NCBI GenBank assembly: GCA_903824575.1
Contig: CAIJXJ010000087.1
Span: 1 to 64,000 of the forward strand
Direction of reading: 5' to 3'
DNA length: 64,000 nucleotides
Origin: an uncultured Methylobacillus sp.
Lineage (GTDB): Bacteria > Pseudomonadota > Gammaproteobacteria > Burkholderiales > Methylophilaceae
Shown: positions 34,935 through 44,154 of the stretch, piece after piece
How positions within the stretch are numbered: the first letter of the stretch is position 1
Layout: each line of letters opens with the position of its first letter
Position numbers and translations under genes: made by a program
Notes under the pieces: generated by a model
Database searches by the model: none
Told to the model about the DNA's origin: nothing
The model's input: the letters and a program-made list of their open reading frames with translations, nothing else

Positions 34935-35129
34935 ATGACTCAGGAACCACGCGAAATCGAAGTTACGGCAGCAGACCTGCCGCTACATTGCCCAACCAGT
35001 GAAGCTCTGCTGTGGAGTTCGCATCCGCGTGTATTCCTGGATGTGGCCGTCACCGGCTCGGTGTTATGCCCCTATTGCGGCACCCGCTACCGGTTGAAGG
35101 CGGGCGAGGTAGTCAAACATCACGCTTGA
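34935..35129 (+). CDS. Small CHCC-type zinc-finger protein
   Basis: A 64-residue protein of the zf-CHCC family, related to the zinc-binding C-terminus of mitochondrial complex I subunit NDUFS6. Ligands are visible as LHCPT (His/Cys near 17-19), HPRVFLDV (His30) and CPYCGTRY (Cys 45, 48). The role in bacteria is not established. It lies 10 bases after ilvE with a ribosome site AAGGAAAA and is often found next to ilvE in betaproteobacteria. Confidence 0.88.
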   Translation: MTQEPREIEVTAADLPLHCPTSEALLWSSHPRVFLDVAVTGSVLCPYCGTRYRLKAGEVVKHHA

Positions 35130-35156
35130 GCGTCATTTAATTCTGCTAGTTAAGTC

Positions 35157-35240
35157 CGAGGCAGGATTAACAAGATTAGCCTCGATGATCAGGATTAAAC
35201 CCGCCACAAGAAAAATTCCGTTAATCCCGTTAATCCTGTC
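35157..35240. repeat. Inverted GGATTAAC repeats between convergent genes
   Basis: AGGATTAAC and further GGATTAA/AGATTAG units (about 35162-35196) are answered by tandem GTTAATCCC-GTTAATCCT (35219-35237). The right arm directly abuts the murI stop codon. Such inverted tandem units could pair as a two-way transcription stop between the zinc-finger gene (+) and murI (-). Confidence 0.55.
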
Positions 35241-36058
35241 TATTGGCTTTCCTTCGGCAGGCGTGCAACGGCGACCGGTGCCCCCCATAAGTGTGAGATC
35301 ACGGTTTCAACTTGCGTCACTTCGCCACTAGTCCAGAAATATTCTCCTCCACCGGTCCGCTTCAGCAAATCCAGCTCTGCCAGACGTCGTTGCAACTGGC
35401 GTGACACGGCCCCCCCGGTATCTATGATGGTGACCTCGCTACCTGCCTCCTGTTCGATCAACGTCCGCAGGAAAGGGTAGTGGGTACACCCGAGAACGAT
35501 GGTATCCGCCCCTTGCGCAAGCAATGGCGTCACATAGCGCCGCACCAGGGCACGTGTCGCCGGCGCATCCAGTTCACCGCGCTCGACACACTCGACCAAG
35601 CCATGACAGGCCTCCGTGACCACCTCCACGTCACGTCCGTAATGCTCAAGCAATGCCGCAAACTGCGAACTCTTCAAGGTGCCCACTGTCGCCAGAACGC
35701 CGACCACACCGCTTTTGGTGGCAATGACCGCTGGCTTGACCGCTGGCTCCATGCCGATGACGGGTAGAGAGAAATGCTCGCGCAATGCCGTGACGGCGGC
35801 TGCAGTTGCCGTATTACAGGCGACCACGATGGCCTTGGCCCCCTGCCTGACCAGAAAATCAGTCAGCGCCAACGCCCGTTGCCGGATTTGATCTGGTGAC
35901 TTTCCCCCATAAGGGGTATGCAGAGAATCGGCACAATACAGCAGCGTCTCAGCTGGCAGTTGGGCACGTACCCGTTTAAGGACGGAGAGCCCGCCGACGC
36001 CGGAATCGAATATGCCGACCGGCGCGTCTCGCTGAATCGGCTGTTGCAATGAAATCAT
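35240..36058 (-). CDS. murI: Glutamate racemase MurI
   Basis: This 272-residue enzyme makes D-glutamate for peptidoglycan. Motifs are GIFDSGVGGLSV (11-26), YCADSLHTPYG, the first catalytic Cys in VVACNTATA (Cys81) and the second in VLGCTHYPF (Cys191). The length is normal. The start overlaps the stop of an upstream Sel1-repeat gene (ATGA), so the two are co-translated. Confidence 0.95.
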   Translation of the reverse strand: MISLQQPIQRDAPVGIFDSGVGGLSVLKRVRAQLPAETLLYCADSLHTPYGGKSPDQIRQRALALTDFLVRQGAKAIVVACNTATAAAVTALREHFSLPVIGMEPAVKPAVIATKSGVVGVLATVGTLKSSQFAALLEHYGRDVEVVTEACHGLVECVERGELDAPATRALVRRYVTPLLAQGADTIVLGCTHYPFLRTLIEQEAGSEVTIIDTGGAVSRQLQRRLAELDLLKRTGGGEYFWTSGEVTQVETVISHLWGAPVAVARLPKESQ

Positions 36059-37155
36059 TCCTTCCCATCCGCCTCATGTGCGCTCACGTCACCCCAGGAA
36101 CTTCCATGCCCAGAAGGCGAATCCGCCACATGGCTTTGCAATTTTTTCACGTAATCGATGGCCACCACATGCTGTTGCCCGGCGGCGGCCTCAAACCATC
36201 GAAGCGCCTCACGCAGGTTCTGGTTAACCGTTTGTCCGTACAGGTAAACCTGCCCCATTCTGCACTGAGCCGGGGCATAGCACATTTCCGCCGCCTTAAG
36301 ATAGGACGCGATCGCCCGCCCCATGTCTGGCTCATCCACGCCCTCGTTCTGCTCATATCGCACGCCAACCTCGTACTCCGCCTCGGCGACGCCATGAGCC
36401 GCAGCGCGTTTAAACCAAGTCAGAGCCACGCGATAATCCTGAGGAAAAAAATGTCCCACCGGGCCTGTCAGATAATAGTGTGCGATTTTCAGCTGCGCGT
36501 CCAAATCCCCAAATTCTGCTGACAGGCGCAGAAATTCGTCGGCTTTTTTCAGATCACGCTGGACGCCGACACCCCACTCAAGCAGTTCGCTCAGTGGCAA
36601 ATAAGCAGCTGGAAACCGCTGGCCCGCAGCTCGACCGAGCCACTCGGCAGCAGCCTCATGGTCGGCTGGCGCGGCATCACGATACAGCAAGCCCAATGCC
36701 GTCTGCGCCCCGGCCATGCCTGCCTCGGCAGCCTTGCGCAGATACTCTTCGGCGCGCACCGAATCTTTCACTACCCCATCACCGTGATGGTATCGCTGCC
36801 CCAAATGAAATCGCGCCTCAGTACAGCCACTCCTGGCGGCCTGCCCGATCCAGCGCAAACCACGCCCCTGATCCTGCTCCCCGCCCAAGCCCCGATCCAA
36901 CATCGTGCCGTACTCATACTGCGCCTGAGCATGATGCAATTTTGCAGCGCGATGCAGCAAACGCCTTGCCGCCTGAAAGTCCAGCTCCAGATCCTGTCCT
37001 CGTCTGTAGGCCATACCTTGTTGATACATGGCTTCTGCCGAATTATCAGATTCGGTGCGCGCGAAACCTGGTAATGGCTCGACTCTGAAGCGCAGGTACG
37101 AATACCAGACGCCGGCGATTGCCGTCCCTATCAAGAGCATCAACCAAGCGCTCAT
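36055..37155 (-). CDS. Membrane-anchored Sel1-repeat protein
   Basis: A protein of about 366 residues with one N-terminal membrane helix (LMLLIGTAIAGVWYSYL) and at least seven Sel1-like repeats (about residues 45-330; e.g. AQAQYEYGTMLDRGLGG, AEAEYEVGVRYEQNEGV). Such repeats mediate protein contacts. It is probably periplasmic and co-transcribed with murI, which hints at a link to the cell wall, though no function is established. ATG 37155 (MSAWLML) is preferred over 37170. Its Sel1 type is shared by the fusion protein at 21583-23046. Confidence 0.8.
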   Translation of the reverse strand: MSAWLMLLIGTAIAGVWYSYLRFRVEPLPGFARTESDNSAEAMYQQGMAYRRGQDLELDFQAARRLLHRAAKLHHAQAQYEYGTMLDRGLGGEQDQGRGLRWIGQAARSGCTEARFHLGQRYHHGDGVVKDSVRAEEYLRKAAEAGMAGAQTALGLLYRDAAPADHEAAAEWLGRAAGQRFPAAYLPLSELLEWGVGVQRDLKKADEFLRLSAEFGDLDAQLKIAHYYLTGPVGHFFPQDYRVALTWFKRAAAHGVAEAEYEVGVRYEQNEGVDEPDMGRAIASYLKAAEMCYAPAQCRMGQVYLYGQTVNQNLREALRWFEAAAGQQHVVAIDYVKKLQSHVADSPSGHGSSWGDVSAHEADGKE

Positions 37156-37476
37156 CAGCACCTCCTGCAATAGCCCCTTGGAGCAAAAAACTTAAAGCCA
37201 CAAAAATCAGTTAAATCACCACGGATTAATCATCCAGACCAAAAGCCGGGTTAAACTGGCTCCAAAACCAGCCAAGACCCATGCTAACACCATATCAGGG
37301 TCTGTCGTTCACCGTGCAGACTGCCTGCACCAATTGAAATTTGACGCCATGAGCCCTCATGACGACCCAATCATTATTCCTCCAGCTTGTATAAATATAT
37401 CAAAATAGTATTTTTAATGGTTTAGACTCCCTGCTAAAGTGCCAGCCTCAACATAAAAGCAGACAGAGCCAACACC
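37156..37476. other. Divergent intergenic region between the Sel1 and fadL-like genes
   Basis: About 320 bases without a credible gene. It contains a short hairpin (TGGCT/AGCCA near 37256-37274), a perfect CATGAG-CC-CTCATG dyad at 37348-37361 and a very AT-rich stretch (about 37390-37425) that probably includes the promoter of the porin gene. Confidence 0.5.
37348..37361. promoter_or_regulatory. CATGAG-CC-CTCATG dyad upstream of the FadL-like gene
   Basis: A perfect 6-bp inverted repeat with a 2-base spacer lies about 115 bases upstream of the porin ATG, immediately before the AT-rich promoter-like stretch. It may be an operator; no regulator can be named. Confidence 0.25.
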
Positions 37477-38784
37477 ATGAATATTCGCATCCTGATCCCT
37501 GCAGGCCTAATCGCCGCAGCCTTCGCCACCAACGCCCTAGCCACTGACGGCTACTTTTCCAGCGGCTATGGCGTCAAATCACAGGGCATTGGCGGCGTCG
37601 GCATCGCACTGCCACAGGATTCCCTGGCTGCTGCTACCAACCCGGCCGGCATGGCGCTGATCGGCGACCGTGCAGATATTGGCCTGACCTGGTTCCGCCC
37701 GGAGCGCGAGGCCACTCTTTCCAACACTGGAAACTTTCCGCCAGTCCCTGGTGTGCCACCCAAGGGCTTTTCCGACGGCACCTTCCAAGGCAATGGCCGG
37801 GACAATTTCTTCATCCCGGAAGCCGGTTTGAACAAATTCATCACGCCGGAAATTGCGCTGGGCGTTAGCATTTATGGCAATGGCGGCATGAACACCAGCT
37901 ACAACAAGGGTGGCATTCCTCTTCTCAACGGCGGCAATGGTCAGGGTAGCGGCATCGATTACATCCAGTTGTTCGTCGCCCCGACCGTGGCCTGGAAGAT
38001 CACCCCCAGCCAGAGCATTGGCGCCTCCGTCATCCTGGGCTATCAGCGCTTCAAGGCTACGGGCATTGGCAATTTTTCGGGTATCTCCATTGCCCAGCAG
38101 AACGTCACCGGCGTCGGCTCCGATGATGCCTACGGCATCGGCCTGCATCTGGGCTGGATCGGCCAAGTCTCGGATACCGTGACGCTTGGCGCCACGGTAC
38201 AGAGCAAGACTTATTTCCAGAGCTTCGATAAATACAAGGGCCTATTCGCCGACAATGGCAACATGGATGCACCAGCCACTATCGGTGTTGGTATTGCCAT
38301 CAAGGCTACGCCAGAGCTTACTATTGCAGCCGATGCAGAGCGCATCTTCTTCAGCGACGTTAATTCGATTGGCAACTCCATCTCGCAATGGAATGGCCAA
38401 CCATTCCTGGGTGGCGTCGGCAATCTTGGTACCAGTGGTGGCCCTGGCTTCGGCTGGCAGGATGTCAACGTTTACAAACTGGGTGCCAGTTACAGCGTCA
38501 ACGCAGCGTGGACCGTTCGCGCCGGGTACAACCACACCGATCAGCCGATCAAAGGGTCAGAAGCATTATTCAACGTTTTAGCCCCCGCCGTGGTACAGGA
38601 CCACCTGACACTGGGTGGCACTTACGTCCTGCCAAACAAGAGCGAGTTGTCGTTCAACTACGTGCATGCCTTCAGCAACACGGTCACGGGACAGAATGCC
38701 GTACCAGCCCAATTTGGCGGCGGAAATGTCAGTCTTAAGATGCATCAGGACTCCGTCGGCGTCGCCTACGGCTGGAATCTGTAA
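37477..38784 (+). CDS. FadL/TodX-family outer-membrane transporter
   Basis: This 435-residue outer-membrane barrel is of the OmpP1/FadL/TodX family, which imports hydrophobic compounds. The signal peptide ends NALA/TDGYF. The N-terminal hatch motif GYGVKSQGIGGVGIALPQDSLAAATNPAGMA (key part ATNPAGMA) is diagnostic, and the chain ends with an aromatic strand (GVAYGWNL). The substrate cannot be read from the sequence. A stable hairpin follows 20 bases after the stop. Confidence 0.9.
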   Translation: MNIRILIPAGLIAAAFATNALATDGYFSSGYGVKSQGIGGVGIALPQDSLAAATNPAGMALIGDRADIGLTWFRPEREATLSNTGNFPPVPGVPPKGFSDGTFQGNGRDNFFIPEAGLNKFITPEIALGVSIYGNGGMNTSYNKGGIPLLNGGNGQGSGIDYIQLFVAPTVAWKITPSQSIGASVILGYQRFKATGIGNFSGISIAQQNVTGVGSDDAYGIGLHLGWIGQVSDTVTLGATVQSKTYFQSFDKYKGLFADNGNMDAPATIGVGIAIKATPELTIAADAERIFFSDVNSIGNSISQWNGQPFLGGVGNLGTSGGPGFGWQDVNVYKLGASYSVNAAWTVRAGYNHTDQPIKGSEALFNVLAPAVVQDHLTLGGTYVLPNKSELSFNYVHAFSNTVTGQNAVPAQFGGGNVSLKMHQDSVGVAYGWNL

Positions 38785-38803
38785 ACCAACACTCGTATCA
38801 TTC

Positions 38804-38832
38804 GCAAAGCCGGCAAAATCTGCCGGCTTTGC
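38804..38832 (+). terminator. Stable hairpin after the FadL-like gene
   Basis: GCAAAGCCGGC and GCCGGCTTTGC form a perfect 11-bp stem with a 7-base loop. Only a weak T run follows (GTTATAATT), and a TATAAT at 38835-38840 may serve as the -10 box for pcnB. Confidence 0.6.
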
Positions 38833-38878
38833 GTTATAATTCGCCAACTTAGCGCCATTTCCCTGCTATGTTGGACCC

Positions 38879-40219
38879 ATGATAAAAAAATTTCTGCAAC
38901 ACGTATTTCGCGGCAAGAAAAAACCCGCCCCCCATACCCCGCATGAAGCCGAGCGTTTCCCTCGACGCGCCCACGGCATCGACCGCAAACTGATCAGTCC
39001 GGCGGCGATGAAAACCATTCAAGAACTACACAAGGCCGGTTTCGCCGCCTTCATCGTCGGCGGCGCGGTGCGCGACCTGCTACTGAAGCGCACGCCCAAG
39101 GATTTCGACCTTGCCACCAACGCGACGCCAGAACAGGTACACCGCATTTTCAGGCGTTCGCGCCTGATTGGTCGCCGCTTCCGCATTGTGCATGTCATGT
39201 TTGGAGCAGAGACCATAGAAGTCACGACCTTTCGTGGCAGCCATTTGTCCGACGACGGCGACTCGCAAATCGCCGACAGCGGTCGTATTCTGCGCGACAA
39301 TGTGTTCGGCTCACAGGAAGAAGACGCCGCGCGGCGCGATTTTACCGCCAATGCCTTGTATTACGATCCGCAAAGTGAAGAAGTCTGGGATTACCACCAC
39401 GGCTTGCAGGACATCAAGGCTGGCATGCTGCGTATCATCGGCGACCCTGTTACCCGCTACCGCGAAGACCCGGTGCGGATGCTGCGCGCGGTACGACTTT
39501 CGGCCAAACTGGGCCTTAAACTGCATGCCGCCACCGAGGCTCCCATTCCGCACTTAGCCGACCTGCTGGACGATGTGCCGCCGGCACGTGTATTCGACGA
39601 AATGCTCAAACTGTTCCTGTCGGGTCATGCCATTGAGAGCGCAAAGGCGTTGCGCGCACATGGTCTGCATCATGGCCTGCTACCAATGCTGGACGTGGTA
39701 CTGGAACAACCCCTGGGGACCAGCTTTGTCACCCTGGCGCTTGCCAACACCGACGAACGGGTGCTAGCCGACAAACCAGTGTCCCCCGCCTTCCTGTTCG
39801 CCACCCTGCTATGGCACGAGGTGTTGCTGGCCTGGCAGAAGCACCAGGATCAGGGCGAGCGGCCATTGCCGTCCCTGATGCGCGCAATGGACGAGGTATC
39901 GGACACACAGTCGCAAAAATTGGCCATCACCAAGCGCTTTTCCATCGTCATGAAGGAAATCTGGAGCCTGCAACCGCGCTTCGAACAGCGCGCCGGGCAG
40001 CGCCCCTATCGGCTGCTGGAAAATCCACGATTCCGCGCTGGCTACGACTTCCTGCTGCTGCGCTGCCAGTCAGGCGAACTGGCTATGGATCTGGCCGAGT
40101 GGTGGGAGCGTTTCGCTCAGGCCAATGCGGAGGAGCGCGCGGCCATGCTGCTGCCCAACTCGGAACCGGCGAAAAGACCACGCCGGCGCCGCAAGAAGCC
40201 CTCAACAGCCGCTCAATAG
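38879..40219 (+). CDS. pcnB: Poly(A) polymerase PcnB
   Basis: This 446-residue nucleotidyltransferase adds 3' poly(A) tails to RNA. The catalytic part has FIVGGAVRDLLL and the metal-binding PKDFDLAT (DFD at 75-77), followed by the RRFRIVHV and RRDFTANALYYD motifs. The C-terminus is strongly basic (KRPRRRRKK), typical of PcnB rather than the CCA-adding enzyme. It heads the folK-dNK-pan operon; folK starts 4 bases after its stop. Confidence 0.93.
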   Translation: MIKKFLQHVFRGKKKPAPHTPHEAERFPRRAHGIDRKLISPAAMKTIQELHKAGFAAFIVGGAVRDLLLKRTPKDFDLATNATPEQVHRIFRRSRLIGRRFRIVHVMFGAETIEVTTFRGSHLSDDGDSQIADSGRILRDNVFGSQEEDAARRDFTANALYYDPQSEEVWDYHHGLQDIKAGMLRIIGDPVTRYREDPVRMLRAVRLSAKLGLKLHAATEAPIPHLADLLDDVPPARVFDEMLKLFLSGHAIESAKALRAHGLHHGLLPMLDVVLEQPLGTSFVTLALANTDERVLADKPVSPAFLFATLLWHEVLLAWQKHQDQGERPLPSLMRAMDEVSDTQSQKLAITKRFSIVMKEIWSLQPRFEQRAGQRPYRLLENPRFRAGYDFLLLRCQSGELAMDLAEWWERFAQANAEERAAMLLPNSEPAKRPRRRRKKPSTAAQ

Positions 40220-40223
40220 GATC

Positions 40224-40703
40224 ATGCTCCATCGTGCCTACATCGCTCTTGGCAGCAATCTGCAGGATCCCGCCGAGCAGATTCGGCTGGCGCTCACCGA
40301 AATCGCCGGCTTGCCACAGACCTCGCTGGTCCGCGCCTCGTCGCTCTACCGCACCGCGCCGATCGGCTACGACAACCAGCCAGACTTCATCAATGCCGTA
40401 GCGGAGATTGACACGGAGCTGCCAGCCCTGAAACTGCTGCAACTTCTGCTCCATCTCGAGACCAGCCACGGCCGCGAACGGCCATTCCCAAACGCGCCGC
40501 GCGTACTCGACCTCGATCTGTTGCTCTACGATGGAGAGACGATGCAAACACCGGAACTAACCTTGCCGCACCCGCGCATGCACCTGCGCGGCTTCGTGTT
40601 ATTGCCGCTGACTGAACTTGCCCCCAGGCTTGAAATTCCCGGCCAGGGCATGGCGTGCGATCTCGCAGCATTGTGTCTTGGGCAGGGAGTATTGCTGGCA
40701 TGA
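40224..40703 (+). CDS. folK: 6-hydroxymethyl-dihydropterin pyrophosphokinase FolK
   Basis: This 159-residue HPPK transfers pyrophosphate from ATP to hydroxymethyl-dihydropterin in folate synthesis. AYIALGSNLQDP starts the chain, and HGRERPFPNAPRVLDLDLLLYD is the family signature (key part RVLDLDLLLYD). The ATG at 40224 fits the family N-terminus and has AGGA 3-4 bases before it; longer frames overlap pcnB. The stop overlaps the kinase start (ATGA). Confidence 0.94.
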   Translation: MLHRAYIALGSNLQDPAEQIRLALTEIAGLPQTSLVRASSLYRTAPIGYDNQPDFINAVAEIDTELPALKLLQLLLHLETSHGRERPFPNAPRVLDLDLLLYDGETMQTPELTLPHPRMHLRGFVLLPLTELAPRLEIPGQGMACDLAALCLGQGVLLA

Positions 40704-41350
40704 ATCTGACGGAAAAGTACCCCTATATCGTCATCGAAGGCCCCATTGGTTGCGGCAAGACAACGCTGGCGCGAAAACTTGCCGCGCTTTACCCGGCTAA
40801 CCTGCTACTGGAAAATGCTGCAGCCAACCCCTTCCTGCCAAAGTTTTACCAGGATGCCGAACGCTACGCACTGCCAACGCAGCTATTCTTTCTATTCCAG
40901 CGCACCGAGCAGGTAAGGGAACTGTCGCAACGCGATCTGTTTGGCGGCGCCACCATCGCCGACTTTTTTCTGGAAAAGGACCCGCTGTTTGCACGCCTCA
41001 ACCTGAATGATGAAGAATTCAAGCTGTATCGCCAGCTCTATCAGCATCTGCTGCTGCAAACAACCACGCCGGACCTGGTCATTTACCTGCAGACCCCGGT
41101 GGAAGTGCTAAAAAAACGGGTCGAGCAGCGTAACATCCATTATGAGCAAACCATTTCGCTAGAATACTTGGCCCAGTTGGCGGAAATGTATAGTGAACTG
41201 TTCCATCATTATGATGCCTCTCCGCTACTCATCGTCAATAACGAAAATCTGGATTGTGCCAGCGATGAGGCAGCCTTGTCGCTGTTGATCGGGCGCATCG
41301 AATCCATGCGCGGACGACGCGAGTACTTCAACCCGAGGCTGGACGGATGA
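40700..41350 (+). CDS. Deoxynucleoside kinase (dGK/dCK family)
   Basis: This 216-residue P-loop kinase of the deoxyadenosine/deoxyguanosine kinase family has the P-loop GPIGCGKT (14-21), a [11 protein letters not shown] segment replacing the usual D-R-S region, and the LID arginines in [13 protein letters not shown]. It would phosphorylate deoxynucleosides for salvage; the exact substrate is uncertain. Its place between folK and panB is conserved in betaproteobacteria as I recall. It overlaps both neighbours by 4 bases. Confidence 0.88.
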   Translation: MNLTEKYPYIVIEGPIGCGKTTLARKLAALYPANLLLENAAANPFLPKFYQDAERYALPTQLFFLFQRTEQVRELSQRDLFGGATIADFFLEKDPLFARLNLNDEEFKLYRQLYQHLLLQTTTPDLVIYLQTPVEVLKKRVEQRNIHYEQTISLEYLAQLAEMYSELFHHYDASPLLIVNNENLDCASDEAALSLLIGRIESMRGRREYFNPRLDG

Positions 41351-42132
41351 ATCTGGGAAACCTAAAACAAATGACTGAGCGCGGCGAAAAGATCGCCGTC
41401 CTGACCTGTTACGACGCCAGCTTTGCCACCTTGATGGAGGATGCCGGCGTGGATTTGTTGCTGGTCGGCGACTCCCTCGGCATGGTGCTACAGGGCGCAG
41501 GTTCAACCCTGGCGGTCACATTACACGACATGCAATATCACACCCGCTGTGTCGCGAGAGGCGCCAAAAATATCGGCATCATCAGCGACATGCCCTTTGG
41601 CAGCTATCAGATCAGCCCGGAACAGGCACTACGCAACGCGGCGCGCCTGATGGCGGCCGGCGCGCACATGGTGAAACTGGAGGGCGGCAGCGTCATGGCC
41701 GACACTGTCCGCTTCCTTACCAGCCGCGGCATCCCGGTCTGTGGTCATCTGGGCTTCACTCCGCAATCCGTGCACCAATTAGGCGGCTATCGTGTGCAGG
41801 GGCGGAATACCGAGGATGCAGAGCGCCTGTTGCACGACGCGATGGCGCTGGAAGAAGCCGGCGCCGGACTGCTGGTACTGGAAATGGTCCCGGCGGGGCT
41901 GGCTTCCAGTCTTACGGCACAAATCAACATCCCCACCATCGGCATTGGTGCAGGGACCGATTGTGATGGCCAGGTTCTGGTGATGCATGACATGCTGGGC
42001 ATTTATCCCGGCAAGACGCCAAAATTTGTAAAGAATTTCATGCAAGGAGCAGCAAGCGTGCAAGCCGCACTTGCCGCCTATGTGCAAGAGGTCAAGAGCG
42101 GTGCATTTCCTGCCGCCGGGCACAGTTTCTGA
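41347..42132 (+). CDS. panB: Ketopantoate hydroxymethyltransferase PanB
   Basis: This 261-residue enzyme uses methylene-tetrahydrofolate to convert ketoisovalerate to ketopantoate. [28 protein letters not shown] is the N-terminal signature (key part VGDSLGMV). The Mg-binding and catalytic residues lie in [14 protein letters not shown] and the IGIGAG region near 200. The folate pathway gene folK lies in the same operon. The stop overlaps panC by one base. Confidence 0.96.
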   Translation: MNLGNLKQMTERGEKIAVLTCYDASFATLMEDAGVDLLLVGDSLGMVLQGAGSTLAVTLHDMQYHTRCVARGAKNIGIISDMPFGSYQISPEQALRNAARLMAAGAHMVKLEGGSVMADTVRFLTSRGIPVCGHLGFTPQSVHQLGGYRVQGRNTEDAERLLHDAMALEEAGAGLLVLEMVPAGLASSLTAQINIPTIGIGAGTDCDGQVLVMHDMLGIYPGKTPKFVKNFMQGAASVQAALAAYVQEVKSGAFPAAGHSF

Positions 42133-42962
42133 TGGAGGTCATCAATAGCATCGCCGAACTGCGTCTCCGCCTCGCGTCAAGGGGGCGTATCGCCTTCGTG
42201 CCGACCATGGGCAACCTTCACCACGGCCACCTTGCCCTGGTCAGTCTGGCACGGCAACACGCCGACTGCGTGGTAGTGAGCATCTTTGTCAATCCATTGC
42301 AGTTCGGTGCCAACGAAGACCTGGCCAGTTATCCACGCAGCTTGCAGGCTGACTGCGAAGGACTCAACCAGTCCGGGGCCGACATCGTTTTCACCCCGTC
42401 GGAATCCGAACTCTATCCCGTCCCGCAAACTGTTCAGGTCGAACCTCCACCGATCGCTTTTGACCTTTGCGGCAAGCACCGCCCTGTTCACTTCAGGGGC
42501 GTTTGCACGGTCGTCGCCAAGTTGTTTAATATCGTGCGGCCCGATGTGGCAATTTTCGGCAAGAAGGACTACCAGCAGTTATTTATCCTGCGCGAGATGG
42601 TGAGGCAACTGGAAATCCCAGTCGAGATGCTGGCGGGAGAAACCATGCGCGAAGCAGACGGTCTGGCGATGAGTTCGCGTAACAATCTTCTGAACCCCGC
42701 CCAGCGCATGGAGGCCCCGCGCCTCCAGCGCGCCCTGCAACTGGTGGTACAGGCCTCCCGGCAAGGACGGCGTGATTTCGATGCGATTGAGGCACAAACA
42801 ACGCAATACCTTACCCAATTGGGATGGATCGTCGATTATATTGCCGTACGCAGTGCCTCCACACTGCTGACGCCACTGCCCGATGAGCGCCAGCTACTTG
42901 TACTCGGTGCGGCAAGACTGGGTATGACTCGATTGATAGACAATATCGAGTTTGCGTTATAA
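42132..42962 (+). CDS. panC: Pantothenate synthetase PanC
   Basis: This 276-residue adenylating ligase joins pantoate and beta-alanine. It has [16 protein letters not shown] (the HIGH-type motif reads HHGH), [20 protein letters not shown] and the KMSKS-equivalent AMSSRNNLL. The product of PanB and the product of PanD are its two substrates, so the operon supplies the whole pantothenate route apart from ketopantoate reductase, which is not in this window. Confidence 0.96.
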   Translation: MEVINSIAELRLRLASRGRIAFVPTMGNLHHGHLALVSLARQHADCVVVSIFVNPLQFGANEDLASYPRSLQADCEGLNQSGADIVFTPSESELYPVPQTVQVEPPPIAFDLCGKHRPVHFRGVCTVVAKLFNIVRPDVAIFGKKDYQQLFILREMVRQLEIPVEMLAGETMREADGLAMSSRNNLLNPAQRMEAPRLQRALQLVVQASRQGRRDFDAIEAQTTQYLTQLGWIVDYIAVRSASTLLTPLPDERQLLVLGAARLGMTRLIDNIEFAL

Positions 42963-42997
42963 TACCAACCCTCGTTACCATCCGGCACGCTAAAACC

Positions 42998-43378
42998 ATG
43001 CAAAGAACCATGCTCAAATCCAAGCTGCACCGGGTGCGTGTCACGCATTCCGAGCTGGACTACGAGGGTTCCTGCGCCATTGACGAGAACCTGCTGGAAG
43101 CCGCCGATATTCGTGAATACCAGCAGATTGACATCTACAATGTCAATAATGGTGAGCGCTTCACCACCTACGCCATTCGCGCCACGCGCAACTCCGGTAC
43201 CATTTCCGTCAATGGCGCAGCCGCCCGCAAAGCCGCTCCCGGCGACATCCTGATCATCGCCACCTACGCCGCCTACAATGAACTGGAACTGGAAAAGTTT
43301 GCGCCAGATCTGGTTTACGTGGACGCAATGAACCGCATCGTCAACCACCGCCACCAGATCCCTATTCAAGCCGCCTGA
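42998..43378 (+). CDS. panD: Aspartate 1-decarboxylase PanD
   Basis: A 126-residue pyruvoyl enzyme that makes beta-alanine from aspartate. The self-cleavage site is YEGSC, between Gly24 and Ser25, which becomes the pyruvoyl group. [14 protein letters not shown] and [19 protein letters not shown] are family signatures. A gap of 35 bases separates it from panC; a bidirectional terminator follows. Confidence 0.97.
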   Translation: MQRTMLKSKLHRVRVTHSELDYEGSCAIDENLLEAADIREYQQIDIYNVNNGERFTTYAIRATRNSGTISVNGAAARKAAPGDILIIATYAAYNELELEKFAPDLVYVDAMNRIVNHRHQIPIQAA

Positions 43379-43463
43379 TTTCTCCTTCTTGATCCAGAGC
43401 GACTGACAAGGCAGCTGAACATACCAAAATTATTCTGCCCAAGCGACGCTGGGCTCGTGACGT

Positions 43464-43515
43464 AAAAAAAGCCCGAAATGCTGCGCCATTTTCTGGCGCG
43501 CATTCCGGGCTTTTT
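43464..43515. terminator. Bidirectional terminator between panD and the cytochrome gene
   Basis: AAAAAAAGCCCG...CGGGCTTTTT with a long, slightly imperfect stem (GCCCGAAATGCTGCGCCA against TGGCGCGCATTCCGGGC). T runs are present on both strands, suiting the convergent genes on either side. Confidence 0.85.
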
Positions 43516-43530
43516 ACGAACTACGCGGTA

Positions 43531-43953
43531 TTACTTGACCGAAATCAGGTAGGCGATGAAATTGCCTTTTTCCTGTGCGGTGCAATCACGACCGATGATA
43601 TCCAGGCAATGCTTCTCAAAATTCTTCTCAACCTTGTCGAGATCAGAGAAACGCTTTGCGTTGGCGGCAGGTGCTAGCGGTTGGATTGGCTTACCGGTCA
43701 CGGCATGCTTACCGGTATTAGCCGGGTTCGCCGTATGGCAGGAGGCGCAGGCAACCTGCTTGCCGCGAATGGTCAACTCGCGATTGAAAAATGTCTTGCC
43801 ATCTTCTGCCGACAAGCCGGTCGCCGACGGATTAATCGTCTTCGCAATCACTGCATATTTATCGGCAAGTTTTTGTGCGCTGACGGTATCTGCCTGAACA
43901 GAAGCACTGGCAAACGAAATTGCAATTGCGATCAATAGCGTAATTTTACGCAT
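43531..43953 (-). CDS. SHP/DUF1924-type periplasmic cytochrome c
   Basis: A 140-residue secreted cytochrome with a signal peptide (RKITLLIAIAISFASASVQA) and one haem site, CASCH. The C-terminal pattern RFSDLDKVEKNFEKHCLDIIGRDCTAQEKGNFIAYL (key parts KNFEKHC and GRDCTAQEKG) is that of the SHP/DUF1924 family, where a second Cys pair forms a disulfide and an Asn can be a labile haem ligand. The ATG at 43953 has a GGAG ribosome site. The redox partner is not evident. Confidence 0.82.
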   Translation of the reverse strand: MRKITLLIAIAISFASASVQADTVSAQKLADKYAVIAKTINPSATGLSAEDGKTFFNRELTIRGKQVACASCHTANPANTGKHAVTGKPIQPLAPAANAKRFSDLDKVEKNFEKHCLDIIGRDCTAQEKGNFIAYLISVK

Positions 43954-44154
43954 GAATATTCTCCTGAAATAATGTGAAATAAAAAATTCAAAAAATATGA
44001 TTTGCACGATTTTACCTTACCCGAATGCTTCTGTCGCGCTCCAACCCAGACAGTTTGATTCATTTCTGATGCATCGCAGTCAAATACCAGCTAAATTCAA
44101 GCCCTGCCAAGCTAATCCAGCCTGCATTTTCCATTAATTCTTAAAATCAGGTCA

